6,240 nt of DNA from Oscillospiraceae bacterium (GCA_009788105.1 WQSD01000085.1:1-6240); one strand, 5' to 3'. Shown: positions 1-5,310, counted from the first letter of the stretch. The notes: generated by a model not told the origin, from the letters alone. Translations and numbers: made by a program.

Positions 1-1859
1 TTGAGGTGCTGTCCAATGCGGTGGACGAAGCCCGCGAGGGCTATGGTGACGTCATCAATATTCGTGTGTTCCGCGACCACTCCATCGAGGTGGAGGATTT
101 TGGGCGTGGCGTTCCCCTTGGCTACAATGAGCGAGAAAAACGATACAACTGGGATTTAATCTACTGTGAACTTTATGCCGGAGGGAAATACAACAATTCA
201 GACAGCGGGTCGTACCAGTTTTCCCTTGGTACAAACGGACTTGGGGCGTGCGCCACCCAATACAGCTCGGAGCATTTCGAGGTGTGGAGCTATGACGGGG
301 AAAACTGCTCCAACATTCGCTTCAAAAAGGGGAAAGTGGCGTCTAAATTAGAAGTGACGCCTATCCAAGGCAAAAAGCGTACAGGCACAGTGCAACGCTG
401 GCGTCCCGACCTTGATGTTTTCACGGACATTGCCACCCCACGAGAGTATTATCAGGATATTTTGAAGCGACAGGCAGTGGTGAATGCAGGGATAAAATTC
501 AACTTTTACTGGGAAACAGCCGAGGGAGAGTTTGAACATGAAGAATTTTTGTATGCCCGTGGGGTAATGGACCGCATTGACGAGCTTAGCATGGGGCAGT
601 CCCTTACCCAGCCTATCTCGTGGCAGTTCGAGGCGACAGGCCGTGACCGAGAGGACAAGCCGGAGTACCGCCTGAAAGCACAGGCGGCATTCTGCTGTTG
701 CACCGCCGCCACCGCCATTGAATACTACCATAACTCCAGTTACCTGTCCCACGGTGGTTCGCCGGACAAAGCGACACGGAGTGCTTTTGTGTCCTCGGTG
801 GACAAGTATCTTAAAGCCAAGGGGCTGTATAAAAAAGGCGAAAGCAAGGTGACTTTCGGGGACATTGAAGATTGTATGATTTTTATTACAAACAGCTTTT
901 CCACCGAAACAAGCTATGAAAATCAGACGAAAAAGTCTATCACAAACAAGTTTATCGCCGACGCAATGACCGACTTTCTCAAACGGAATTTGGACATTTA
1001 CTTCACCGAAAACCCAGTCGAAGCGGAAAAGTTTGCGGGGCAAGTGCTGATTAACAAGCGCAGTCGTGAGTCCAGCGAGGCAACCCGCCTTGACATTAAA
1101 AAAAAGCTGACGGGGAACATTGATATTTCCAATCGTGTGGAAAAGTTTATCTCCTGTCGCAGTAAAGACCCGGAACTGCGGGAGCTGTTTATCGTGGAGG
1201 GGGACAGCGCAAAAACCTCGTGTAAGCACGGCAGAAACGCCGAGTTTCAGGCGGTTATCCCTGTTCGTGGCAAGACCTTGAACTGTATGAAAAGCACATA
1301 TGACAAGATTTTCAAGAACGAGATTATTACTGACCTGCTGAAAGTTATCGGTTGTGGCGTAGAAATATCGGGCAAAGTCAAGGGAAATGTGGCATCTTTC
1401 GATTACGATTCTTTGCGGTGGAACAAGATTATCATCTGCACCGACGCTGACGAGGACGGATTTCAGATTCGCACCTTGTTGCTGACTATGTTTTATCGCT
1501 TGCTACCAACCCTGTTAGAGCGTGGGCGGGTATATATTGCCGAGTCGCCGTTGTACGAAATTGTGACAAAAGATGGCTCGCTGTATGCCTTTGACGAGCG
1601 GGAGAAAGTAGAGATTCTCGCCGGACTTGAGGGGCAGAAATATACTTTGCTCCGTTCAAAAGGCTTGGCGCAGAACAATGCGGACATGATGTGGGAAACC
1701 ACCATGAATCCTGCTACCCGCCGTTTGATTAAAATCATGCCCACCGAAGCCCAAGCGACTGTGGAGATGTTCGACACCCTGCTTGGAGATAACATCGTTG
1801 CCCGCCGTGACTTTATTGCAGAGCATGGTAGCAGGTATATTGCAGAGGCGGACGTGTAG
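1..1859 (+). CDS. parE: Type IIA DNA topoisomerase subunit B (ParE/GyrB type), 5' end cut by window
   Basis: This is the ATPase/TOPRIM subunit of a heterotetrameric topoisomerase that passes one DNA duplex through another; it acts with a GyrA/ParC partner. The frame is open to the window start, so the true start lies upstream; roughly 35-45 residues should be missing. Numbering from the GTG codon at position 6, the GHKL ATP site shows the E-x3-N-x2-DEA motif at its very start (N4, D7, E8), EDFGRGVP at 30-37, and the glycine-rich lid (GTNGLG) around 75-80. The QTK loop lysine is K309. The TOPRIM domain carries EGDSA (E398) and DADEDG (D480, D482), the metal-binding acidic residues. The C-terminal motif KGLAQNNADMMWETTMNP (around 552-569) matches the KGLGEMN-WETTM region of the family. 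The standard EGDSAGGSAKQGR and DGSHIRT stretches are altered (EGDSAKTSCKHGR, DGFQIRT), so it is a divergent paralogue rather than housekeeping GyrB. The subfamily (hence the symbol) is uncertain; no ParC-like partner follows downstream. Confidence 0.9.
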   Translation, partial: EVLSNAVDEAREGYGDVINIRVFRDHSIEVEDFGRGVPLGYNEREKRYNWDLIYCELYAGGKYNNSDSGSYQFSLGTNGLGACATQYSSEHFEVWSYDGENCSNIRFKKGKVASKLEVTPIQGKKRTGTVQRWRPDLDVFTDIATPREYYQDILKRQAVVNAGIKFNFYWETAEGEFEHEEFLYARGVMDRIDELSMGQSLTQPISWQFEATGRDREDKPEYRLKAQAAFCCCTAATAIEYYHNSSYLSHGGSPDKATRSAFVSSVDKYLKAKGLYKKGESKVTFGDIEDCMIFITNSFSTETSYENQTKKSITNKFIADAMTDFLKRNLDIYFTENPVEAEKFAGQVLINKRSRESSEATRLDIKKKLTGNIDISNRVEKFISCRSKDPELRELFIVEGDSAKTSCKHGRNAEFQAVIPVRGKTLNCMKSTYDKIFKNEIITDLLKVIGCGVEISGKVKGNVASFDYDSLRWNKIIICTDADEDGFQIRTLLLTMFYRLLPTLLERGRVYIAESPLYEIVTKDGSLYAFDEREKVEILAGLEGQKYTLLRSKGLAQNNADMMWETTMNPATRRLIKIMPTEAQATVEMFDTLLGDNIVARRDFIAEHGSRYIAEADV

Positions 1860-1876
1860 GGAACGGGCGGAAGGGC

Positions 1877-1925
1877 AATGAAGAATTAAGAATGAAGAAT
1901 TAAAAATGAAAAATGAAGAATTACG
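1877..1925. repeat. Heptamer tandem repeat, seven units of AATGAAG/AATTAAG type
   Basis: Seven consecutive 7-bp units fill exactly 49 bp. Each begins AAT, then G or T, then A; the last bases vary (AATGAAG, AATTAAG, AATTAAA, AATGAAA, AATTACG). The tract starts 17 bp after the topoisomerase stop codon. It resembles in kind the short tandemly repeated repetitive (STRR) heptamers known from cyanobacteria; no homology is claimed. Confidence 0.8.
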
Positions 1926-1928
1926 GTA

Positions 1929-1945
1929 AATTTGCTACGCAAATT
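1929..1945. repeat. AT-rich hairpin between two heptamer tracts
   Basis: AATTTGC and GCAAATT form a perfect 7-bp stem around a TAC loop, followed by ATTTATT. It could be a weak terminator of the topoisomerase transcript, about 70 nt after the stop, but the stem is AU-rich and the following T-run is interrupted. It sits directly between the AAT heptamers and the GTGGAG heptamers, so it may simply belong to the repeat element. Confidence 0.4.
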
Positions 1946-1971
1946 ATTTATTGGATAAGGCTCGTATAAGT

Positions 1972-1999
1972 GTGGAGGGTTAGGAGTGGAGAGTGGAGT
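1972..1999. repeat. Second heptamer tract, four units of GTGGAGN type
   Basis: Four consecutive 7-bp units read GTGGAGG, GTTAGGA, GTGGAGA and GTGGAGT. The period is the same as in the tract at 1877-1925, but the unit sequence differs. Together they flank the AATTTGC/GCAAATT hairpin. Confidence 0.65.
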
Positions 2000-2023
2000 T
2001 AAGGGCAAAACACCTGCAGAACT

Positions 2024-2053
2024 TGTAGGGGTCGACGCCCTCGGCGACCCGCC
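2024..2053. repeat. TGTAGGGG-headed REP-like hairpin, copy 1
   Basis: The head TGTAGGGG at 2024-2031 overlaps a stem made of GGGTCG (2029-2034) and CGACCC (2045-2050). The stem continues after one mismatch with CG (2036-2037) and CG (2042-2043) around a CCCT loop. It shares its head, size and position class with the hairpins at 2199 and 5142. No T-run follows, so it is not a classical terminator. Confidence 0.65.
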
Positions 2054-2066
2054 CGAATGGGGCAGA

Positions 2067-2124
2067 CAAAACACCCATCTTGCGACAAGGACAGTCGCAA
2101 TCCACCCTCTTTGAAAAAGAGGGC
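2067..2124. repeat. 58-bp double-hairpin dispersed repeat, copy 1
   Basis: This 58-bp unit matches 5253-5310 at 56 of 58 positions with no gaps. It contains two perfect hairpins: TTGCGAC/GTCGCAA (2080-2086 with 2094-2100, 7-nt loop) and CCCTCTTT/AAAGAGGG (2105-2112 with 2116-2123, loop GAA). One of the two differences between copies falls in the first loop and the other lies before the first stem, so both stems are unchanged. The conservation and the two stems suggest a mobile or structurally selected non-coding unit. Confidence 0.85.
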
Positions 2125-2198
2125 AAAGGTCAAGGGCGCACCGTACCCGTAGTCGCCACCGCCCTCGATCGTCCGTTCAATTGATACAACCAAAACCA

Positions 2199-2273
2199 TG
2201 TAGGGGCGGGGTTCACCCGCCCGCAACAAACAATCTGCACCCAACACACGGACGGCAGGTTGCCGTCCCTACA
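2199..2273. repeat. Paired REP-like module bounded by TGTAGGG and CCCTACA
   Basis: The module begins TGTAGGG (2199-2205) and ends with its reverse complement CCCTACA (2267-2273). Inside are two perfect hairpins: GGGCGGG/CCCGCCC (2204-2210 with 2216-2222, loop GTTCA) and GGACGGCA/TGCCGTCC (2250-2257 with 2261-2268, loop GGT). Two inward-facing hairpins with inverted heads resemble the BIME-like arrangement of REP elements. No open frame of coding character crosses it. Confidence 0.7.
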
Positions 2274-2345
2274 GGTCAACAACACCCACACCGTACCCGT
2301 AGGGAAAATCTTGTGTCCCAATACCCTAAAAAGGCGATACAACAC

Positions 2346-2379
2346 AAAAGAAAAAGCCAAGACACGTTTGTCTTGGCTT
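2346..2379 (-). terminator. Intrinsic terminator for the minus-strand surface-protein gene
   Basis: AAGCCAAGACA (2354-2364) and TGTCTTGGCTT (2369-2379) make a perfect 11-bp stem with a 4-nt loop. Read on the minus strand, the stem is followed by TTTTTCTTTT, a good terminator tail; on the plus strand no T-run follows. It lies about 175 nt beyond the stop codon at 2553, and the intervening DNA is almost entirely the MITE-like element. Confidence 0.75.
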
Positions 2380-2380
2380 A

Positions 2381-2540
2381 GAGCGTGTCGACACAAACTG
2401 AAAAAGGCGAGATTTTGGCTATTTTTTCGCCACTCGTCGTTGTTCGTCGGTAAAATATTCCCGATATTCGCCCTCCTCACGCCTAGATTGGCGAAAAAGC
2501 ATCTCAAAATTCGCTCTTTTTACTTTGTGTCGACGCGCTC
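2381..2540. mobile_element. MITE-like element, 160 bp, long imperfect terminal inverted repeats, TA flanks
   Basis: The outer 17 bp at each end (2381-2397 and 2524-2540) are inverted copies with 16 of 17 matches, including GTCGACACAAA. Without gaps the inverted similarity runs 52 bp (2381-2432 against 2489-2540) at about 40 of 52 positions, leaving a 56-bp unique core. A TA dinucleotide lies directly outside each end (2379-2380 and 2541-2542), as expected for target duplication by IS630/Tc1/mariner type transposases. There is no transposase frame, so the element would be non-autonomous. An open frame crosses it but has no ribosome binding site. Alternatively, the long stem could be a structured RNA encoded on either strand. 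Confidence 0.7.
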
Positions 2541-2552
2541 TATGATATAATT

Positions 2553-3542
2553 TTACTCTGCCTTCTTGCTCTTGGTTACAAAGAACACAATACCACCAAT
2601 GATAATCACAGTGGCAACACCGATTACAACAAAGATAATAGGGTCAATTCCGTCGCCCTCTTCGTCATTTTCGTCATTTTCGTTCTGCTCTTCGTTTTGG
2701 TCTTCGTTTTGGTCTTCGTTCTGCTCTTCGTTTTGGTCTTGGTTGCCAGGGTCATTTACAGGAACTTCCGGTTCGTAAGGAACTTCCGGCTCATCTGGAG
2801 TGTTCCCCAGCACACATTCGCACTCATCACAGTCAGCGTCGCAAACTGCATAATCATCACACTCGCAGGCAAATGGCTCGAAAACCGGAATTAACCTTCC
2901 CAAAGATGCAAATGTATTTGGTTGATGGGGCGCACCATCTTGCCATGGGCGATGGTCTGTTTCGGTGATAACAAAACGTATGTAACGAACAGACAAAGTT
3001 TCGGCAAAAGCAATTATGGATTCTACTGGGTCAAGAGAAACGCCCTCGTCAGTACCTGTGGCTGTTCCTTCGATTGTGTACACAGTTGTCCAACCCTCGC
3101 CGTTGACGGGCAGTATGTCTTCGTCTGCTTCTCCGCCTGGCCATTCATCACCTGTAGCCGTGTGAACTTGAATGTATGCATCAATAATGCGTCCGTTGAA
3201 ATCTTGACGAGTCATTAGCTCAAGCCCTGTTAGGTTGAAAACCATACCCAAGTCAATTTCTAAAATAGCTGGGGTTTCGGGAGTAATACCACCTACAGGA
3301 ACAACTCCGTCTTCAAAGTCTGCTGGTCGCCAAGAAGTGTGCCAAATTGCACTGTCGCCTATATAATCATACCAGAACACGTTCTCTGGTGGGGCGACTG
3401 GTTGGTGGGGCATATTTCCGCGAGCACGAGCATTATCAATTAGATAATCGTGAATATTTGCACTTGCCGAAACAGCACCAATTGCTACAAACAAAAATAC
3501 AGCAACCAAACCAAGTGATAGAAACTTTTTGGTTTTTTTCAT
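2553..3542 (-). CDS. Membrane-anchored surface protein with F5/8 type C (discoidin-like) domain
   Basis: This 329-residue protein is predicted to be exported and held on the outer face of the membrane. A Lys-rich start and hydrophobic segment (about 7-25) form a signal peptide, with likely cleavage after A-S-A at residue 28. Residues about 55-220 resemble an F5/8 type C domain, a beta-sandwich that usually binds carbohydrate or lipid: IWHTSWRP (66-73), LEIDLGMVFNLTGLELMTRQD (94-114, in part), NGRI (116-119) and RYIRFVITE (186-194). Six cysteines follow (C226, C228, C234, C238, C241, C243) in an acidic context. Then come a Pro/Glu stretch, a repetitive Gln/Asn/Glu/Asp linker (about 266-297) and one transmembrane helix (about 302-322) ending in TKSKKAE. 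There is no LPXTG motif, so anchoring is by the helix and not by sortase. The ATG is supported by AAGGAG at 3550-3555, 7 nt away. The ligand is unknown. Confidence 0.85.
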   Translation of the reverse strand: MKKTKKFLSLGLVAVFLFVAIGAVSASANIHDYLIDNARARGNMPHQPVAPPENVFWYDYIGDSAIWHTSWRPADFEDGVVPVGGITPETPAILEIDLGMVFNLTGLELMTRQDFNGRIIDAYIQVHTATGDEWPGGEADEDILPVNGEGWTTVYTIEGTATGTDEGVSLDPVESIIAFAETLSVRYIRFVITETDHRPWQDGAPHQPNTFASLGRLIPVFEPFACECDDYAVCDADCDECECVLGNTPDEPEVPYEPEVPVNDPGNQDQNEEQNEDQNEDQNEEQNENDENDEEGDGIDPIIFVVIGVATVIIIGGIVFFVTKSKKAE

Positions 3543-3549
3543 TGTAAAA

Positions 3550-3555
3550 CTCCTT
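3550..3555 (-). promoter_or_regulatory. Ribosome binding site of the surface-protein gene
   Basis: The minus strand reads AAGGAG followed by a 7-nt spacer (TTTTACA) and the ATG at 3542. This fixes the start ahead of the signal peptide. Confidence 0.85.
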
Positions 3556-3587
3556 ATAATTTTTGTGAGCGTTTGCTCTTATCATAA

Positions 3588-3616
3588 ATAATATCATACT
3601 TTTCTTTTTTTGTCAA
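3588..3616 (-). promoter_or_regulatory. Sigma-A type promoter of the surface-protein gene
   Basis: On the minus strand a perfect -35 box TTGACA (3616-3611) is separated by 17 bp from a -10 box TATTAT (3593-3588). Transcription should start near 3581, giving a leader of about 38 nt. The leader contains a small GAGC-AAAC-GCTC hairpin (3578-3567). The near-consensus boxes suggest strong expression unless a regulator intervenes. Confidence 0.8.
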
Positions 3617-3631
3617 TGCTTTCAAAAAATT

Positions 3632-3669
3632 TTTCACTTTTATTTCACTTTTTCACTTTTCGCACTTTT
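3632..3669. promoter_or_regulatory. Four CACTTT direct repeats upstream of the surface-gene promoter
   Basis: CACTTT occurs at 3635, 3646, 3654 and 3663, mostly within TTTCACTTT, with spacings of 11, 8 and 9 bp. Seen from the minus-strand gene they lie just upstream of the -35 box as AAAGTG repeats within A-tracts. They could act as an UP-like element or a regulator binding array; the irregular spacing makes a simple sequence tract equally possible. Confidence 0.35.
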
Positions 3670-3674
3670 CGCAT

Positions 3675-3824
3675 ATGACTAATTTCACCTACTTCGACAA
3701 CCCACATCACACCACCCAAGTCGCCACCGAACTACTTCGTAGTGGCAAACGGGTGGAAACAAAAATCTCCCTATCTCCCAACATCGGGGGATTTTGTTGC
3801 TTTTTCAGCGAAAGTATGGTATAA
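3675..3824 (+). CDS. Possible small ORF of 49 codons upstream of hisD
   Basis: An ATG at 3675 opens a frame ending in TAA at 3822-3824. The peptide begins MTNFTYFDNPHH and contains VATELLRSGKRVETK (residues 16-30), which reads like a helix followed by a strand, and ends in a hydrophobic GGFCCFF (38-44). The many C-ending codons (TTC, ACC, TAC, GAC, GCC) match the usage of the neighbouring genes, which is unexpected for random intergenic DNA. Against it, there is no Shine-Dalgarno sequence (the preceding 20 bases are pyrimidine-rich), no visible promoter, and the end overlaps the hisD -10 box. It may be a remnant of a degraded gene or a true small protein; I do not recognise the family. Confidence 0.3.
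   Translation: MTNFTYFDNPHHTTQVATELLRSGKRVETKISLSPNIGGFCCFFSESMV
3712..3756. repeat. Nested hairpin in the divergent intergenic region
   Basis: CCACCC (3712-3717) pairs with GGGTGG (3751-3756), and inside it GCCAC (3723-3727) pairs with GTGGC (3742-3746), with internal loops of 5 and 4 nt. An alternative inner stem is ACTAC/GTAGT (3731-3735 with 3739-3743). No T-run follows on either strand. It lies upstream of the mapped hisD promoter, so it would not be in the hisD leader. Confidence 0.35.
3773..3805 (+). terminator. Possible plus-strand terminator just before the hisD promoter
   Basis: ATCTCCC (3773-3779) pairs with GGGGGAT (3786-3792), with one G-U pair and a 6-nt loop, followed by a T-rich tail (TTTTGTTGCTTTTT). 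It would stop plus-strand readthrough arriving before the hisD start site. No established plus-strand gene precedes it, and the tail also serves as the -35 region, so it may be fortuitous. Confidence 0.35.
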
Positions 3825-3825
3825 T
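3797..3825 (+). promoter_or_regulatory. Extended -10 promoter of hisD
   Basis: A perfect TATAAT (3820-3825) preceded by TG at 3817-3818 makes an extended -10 element. The -35 match TTGCTT (3797-3802) is weak, at 17-bp spacing, which is usual for extended -10 promoters. Initiation near 3832 gives a leader of about 30 nt, too short for a T-box or other leader-based histidine control. Confidence 0.75.
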
Positions 3826-3847
3826 GTACTCATAATACGAGGAACAC

Positions 3848-3853
3848 AAGGAG
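3848..3853 (+). promoter_or_regulatory. Ribosome binding site of hisD
   Basis: AAGGAG is separated by 7 nt from the ATG at 3861, which fixes the hisD start. Confidence 0.85.
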
Positions 3854-3860
3854 CAATCCC

Positions 3861-5132
3861 ATGAAAATACTAAACTACAAAGACATCACAGATGCCGATG
3901 TGCTTATTTCAAACATTGAGTTTGACGACGGCATTACCGCGCAGGTGTCCGCCATGCTGAAAGCCGTAAAAGAGGGCGGGGACAAGGCTTTGCTTGACTA
4001 TTACTCGAAGAAATTCGGGCGAGTGGTGGACACTCTTGAGGTCACAGCCGATGAGATTGCCTCCGCATGGGAGGCAGTTGACCCTGCCCTGGTGGAGTCC
4101 ATGAAGTTGGCGTCAAAAAACATAGAGGAGTACCACGCCCACCAGCTCCGCAGTGACTTTTCCATGAAGCGGGATGGGGTCATTCTTGGGCAAAAGTACA
4201 CCCCCATGGCACGTGCAGGGCTGTATGTGCCGGGCGGCACAGCGCCCCTTCCCTCCTCCGTCTTGATGAACGCAATCCCCGCCAAAATCGCAGGGGTGGG
4301 CGAGATTATCATGGCGACTCCCTCCGGCAAAGACGGCACAGTCGCCCCTGCCATCTTGGTGGCGGCGCAAATTGCGGGGGTGCATCGCATCTTCAAAGTT
4401 GCAGGGGCGAATGCCATTGCCGCAATGGCTTTTGGCACCGAAACCATTCCCCAAGTGGACGTTATCGCAGGCCCCGGGAACATTTACGTCACTGTGGCGA
4501 AAAAGTTAGTGTACGGCATTGTGGGCATTGATATGTTAGCTGGACCAAGCGAGATTTTGATTATCGCTGACGCAAGTGCTAACCCTCGTCATGTTGCCGC
4601 CGATTTTCTGTCACAAGCAGAGCATGACACTCTGTCCACCGCGATATTGCTCACCACCAGCGAGAATTTGGCGAAGGCGGTTGCGAAAGAAATCGAGGTT
4701 CAGCTGGACAACCTGCCCCGAAGTGAGATTGCACGAAAATCGGTGGCGGACAACGGAAAAACCATTATCACCGAAACTATCGAAGAAGCGGTGGAGCTGT
4801 CCAACAAAATCGCTCCCGAACACCTTGAATTGTGCGTAGACGACCCCTTTGCCCTGCTCCCATTGGTGAAAAATGCGGGCAGTATCTTCATGGGGAACAA
4901 CACTCCGGAGGCGGCAGGCGACTATTTCGCAGGAACGAATCACGTACTGCCCACCTCTGGCACGGCGAGGTTCTCGTCTCCCCTTTCGGTGGACGTTTTC
5001 GTGAAGAAATCCTCCTACCTATACTACACTCCCGAAGCCCTGAAAGTCGAAGGCCCGCACATTGTGCGCTTTGCGGAAGAGGAGCAACTCGACGCCCATG
5101 CGAACAGCGTGAGGTTTAGGTTGGGAGAATAA
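3861..5132 (+). CDS. hisD: Histidinol dehydrogenase
   Basis: This enzyme catalyses the last two steps of histidine biosynthesis, oxidising L-histidinol through histidinal to L-histidine with two NAD+, in the cytoplasm as a zinc-dependent homodimer. The 423 residues are the normal family length. The HisD signature is present as GIDMLAGPSE (222-231) leading to FLSQAEHD (249-256). Predicted zinc and substrate residues are all there: Q252, H255, D354 and H413 (in DAHANSV); the catalytic pair E320-H321 sits in APEHLE, and H361 in GTNHVLPT. These correspond to E. coli Q259, H262, D360, H419, E326, H327 and H367. The NAD-binding part includes VPGGTAPLPSSVLMNAIPA (123-141) and VIAGPGNIYV (201-210). 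It has its own promoter and AAGGAG site. No other his gene is adjacent: upstream is a divergent surface-protein gene and downstream a 374-bp repeat region, so hisD appears separate from a his operon. Confidence 0.97.
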   Translation: MKILNYKDITDADVLISNIEFDDGITAQVSAMLKAVKEGGDKALLDYYSKKFGRVVDTLEVTADEIASAWEAVDPALVESMKLASKNIEEYHAHQLRSDFSMKRDGVILGQKYTPMARAGLYVPGGTAPLPSSVLMNAIPAKIAGVGEIIMATPSGKDGTVAPAILVAAQIAGVHRIFKVAGANAIAAMAFGTETIPQVDVIAGPGNIYVTVAKKLVYGIVGIDMLAGPSEILIIADASANPRHVAADFLSQAEHDTLSTAILLTTSENLAKAVAKEIEVQLDNLPRSEIARKSVADNGKTIITETIEEAVELSNKIAPEHLELCVDDPFALLPLVKNAGSIFMGNNTPEAAGDYFAGTNHVLPTSGTARFSSPLSVDVFVKKSSYLYYTPEALKVEGPHIVRFAEEEQLDAHANSVRFRLGE

Positions 5133-5141
5133 CCCACACCC

Positions 5142-5167
5142 TGTAGGGGCGACCCTCGCGGTCGCCC
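5142..5167. repeat. TGTAGGGG-headed REP-like hairpin, copy 3
   Basis: TGTAGGGG (5142-5149) leads into a perfect 8-bp stem, GGGCGACC (5147-5154) with GGTCGCCC (5160-5167), around a CTCGC loop. It begins 10 bp after the hisD stop codon and could protect or end the hisD message, but the following bases (GCCCCATTT) give only a poor terminator tail. Confidence 0.7.
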
Positions 5168-5192
5168 GCCCCATTTCGCATCGCACCCGTAG

Positions 5193-5237
5193 GGCGTGAC
5201 CCCGCATCAAGTGCGGGGCAGGCTTTCCCGGCACGCC
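5193..5237. repeat. Nested GC-rich hairpin
   Basis: The outer arms GGCGTG (5193-5198) and CACGCC (5232-5237) enclose an inner perfect stem, CCCCGCA (5200-5206) with TGCGGGG (5212-5218), loop TCAAG. It is preceded by CCCGTAGGG (5186-5194), which also occurs at 2296-2304. It looks like another dispersed non-coding repeat type. Confidence 0.6.
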
Positions 5238-5252
5238 GTGAAACGATACAAG

Positions 5253-5310
5253 CAAAACACCCGTCTTGCGACAAGGGCAGTCGCAATCCACCCTCTTTGA
5301 AAAAGAGGGC
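5253..5310. repeat. 58-bp double-hairpin dispersed repeat, copy 2
   Basis: It is identical to 2067-2124 except at two positions. Stems are TTGCGAC/GTCGCAA (5266-5272 with 5280-5286) and CCCTCTTT/AAAGAGGG (5291-5298 with 5302-5309). It is in the same orientation as copy 1, about 3.2 kb away. It also forms the left arm of an inverted pair with 5377-5427. Confidence 0.85.

Larger units (their letters stand above)
1860..2380. other. Gene-free repeat mosaic downstream of the topoisomerase gene
   Basis: No reading frame here has a ribosome binding site together with a recognisable protein. Short open frames exist on both strands, but they run through hairpins and tandem repeats and translate into Pro/Arg- or Phe/Leu-rich nonsense. 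The stretch is built from separate repeat modules listed individually: two heptamer tracts, an AT-rich hairpin, GC-rich hairpins headed by TGTAGGGG, the 58-bp double-hairpin repeat, and a terminator. A 14-bp direct repeat (CACCGTACCCGTAG) occurs at 2139-2152 and 2289-2302, suggesting that the modules between were duplicated or inserted as units. Confidence 0.7.

Noticed and set aside
348..1229. 293-codon open frame on the minus strand opposite the topoisomerase gene
   Set aside because: It lies wholly within a clearly coding frame, has no recognisable domain, and its Cys/Phe/Gly-rich composition is what the antisense of that gene gives.
2024..2273. CRISPR array
   Set aside because: The repeated TGTAGGGG hairpins are few, differ in stem sequence, have no regular spacer length and have no cas genes nearby.
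2130..2550. Overlapping frames of 66-125 codons on both strands in the first repeat region
   Set aside because: They run through hairpins, the MITE-like element and the terminator. None has a ribosome binding site, and the products are low-complexity or basic nonsense.
3712..3805. Histidine-responsive leader (T-box or attenuator) of hisD
   Set aside because: The hairpins lie upstream of the extended -10 promoter at 3817-3825, so they would not be in the hisD transcript. There is no His-codon-rich leader peptide and no T-box sequence.
4001..4483. 160-codon open frame on the minus strand opposite hisD
   Set aside because: It is fully antisense to an intact hisD with all catalytic residues and has no ribosome binding site or known motif.
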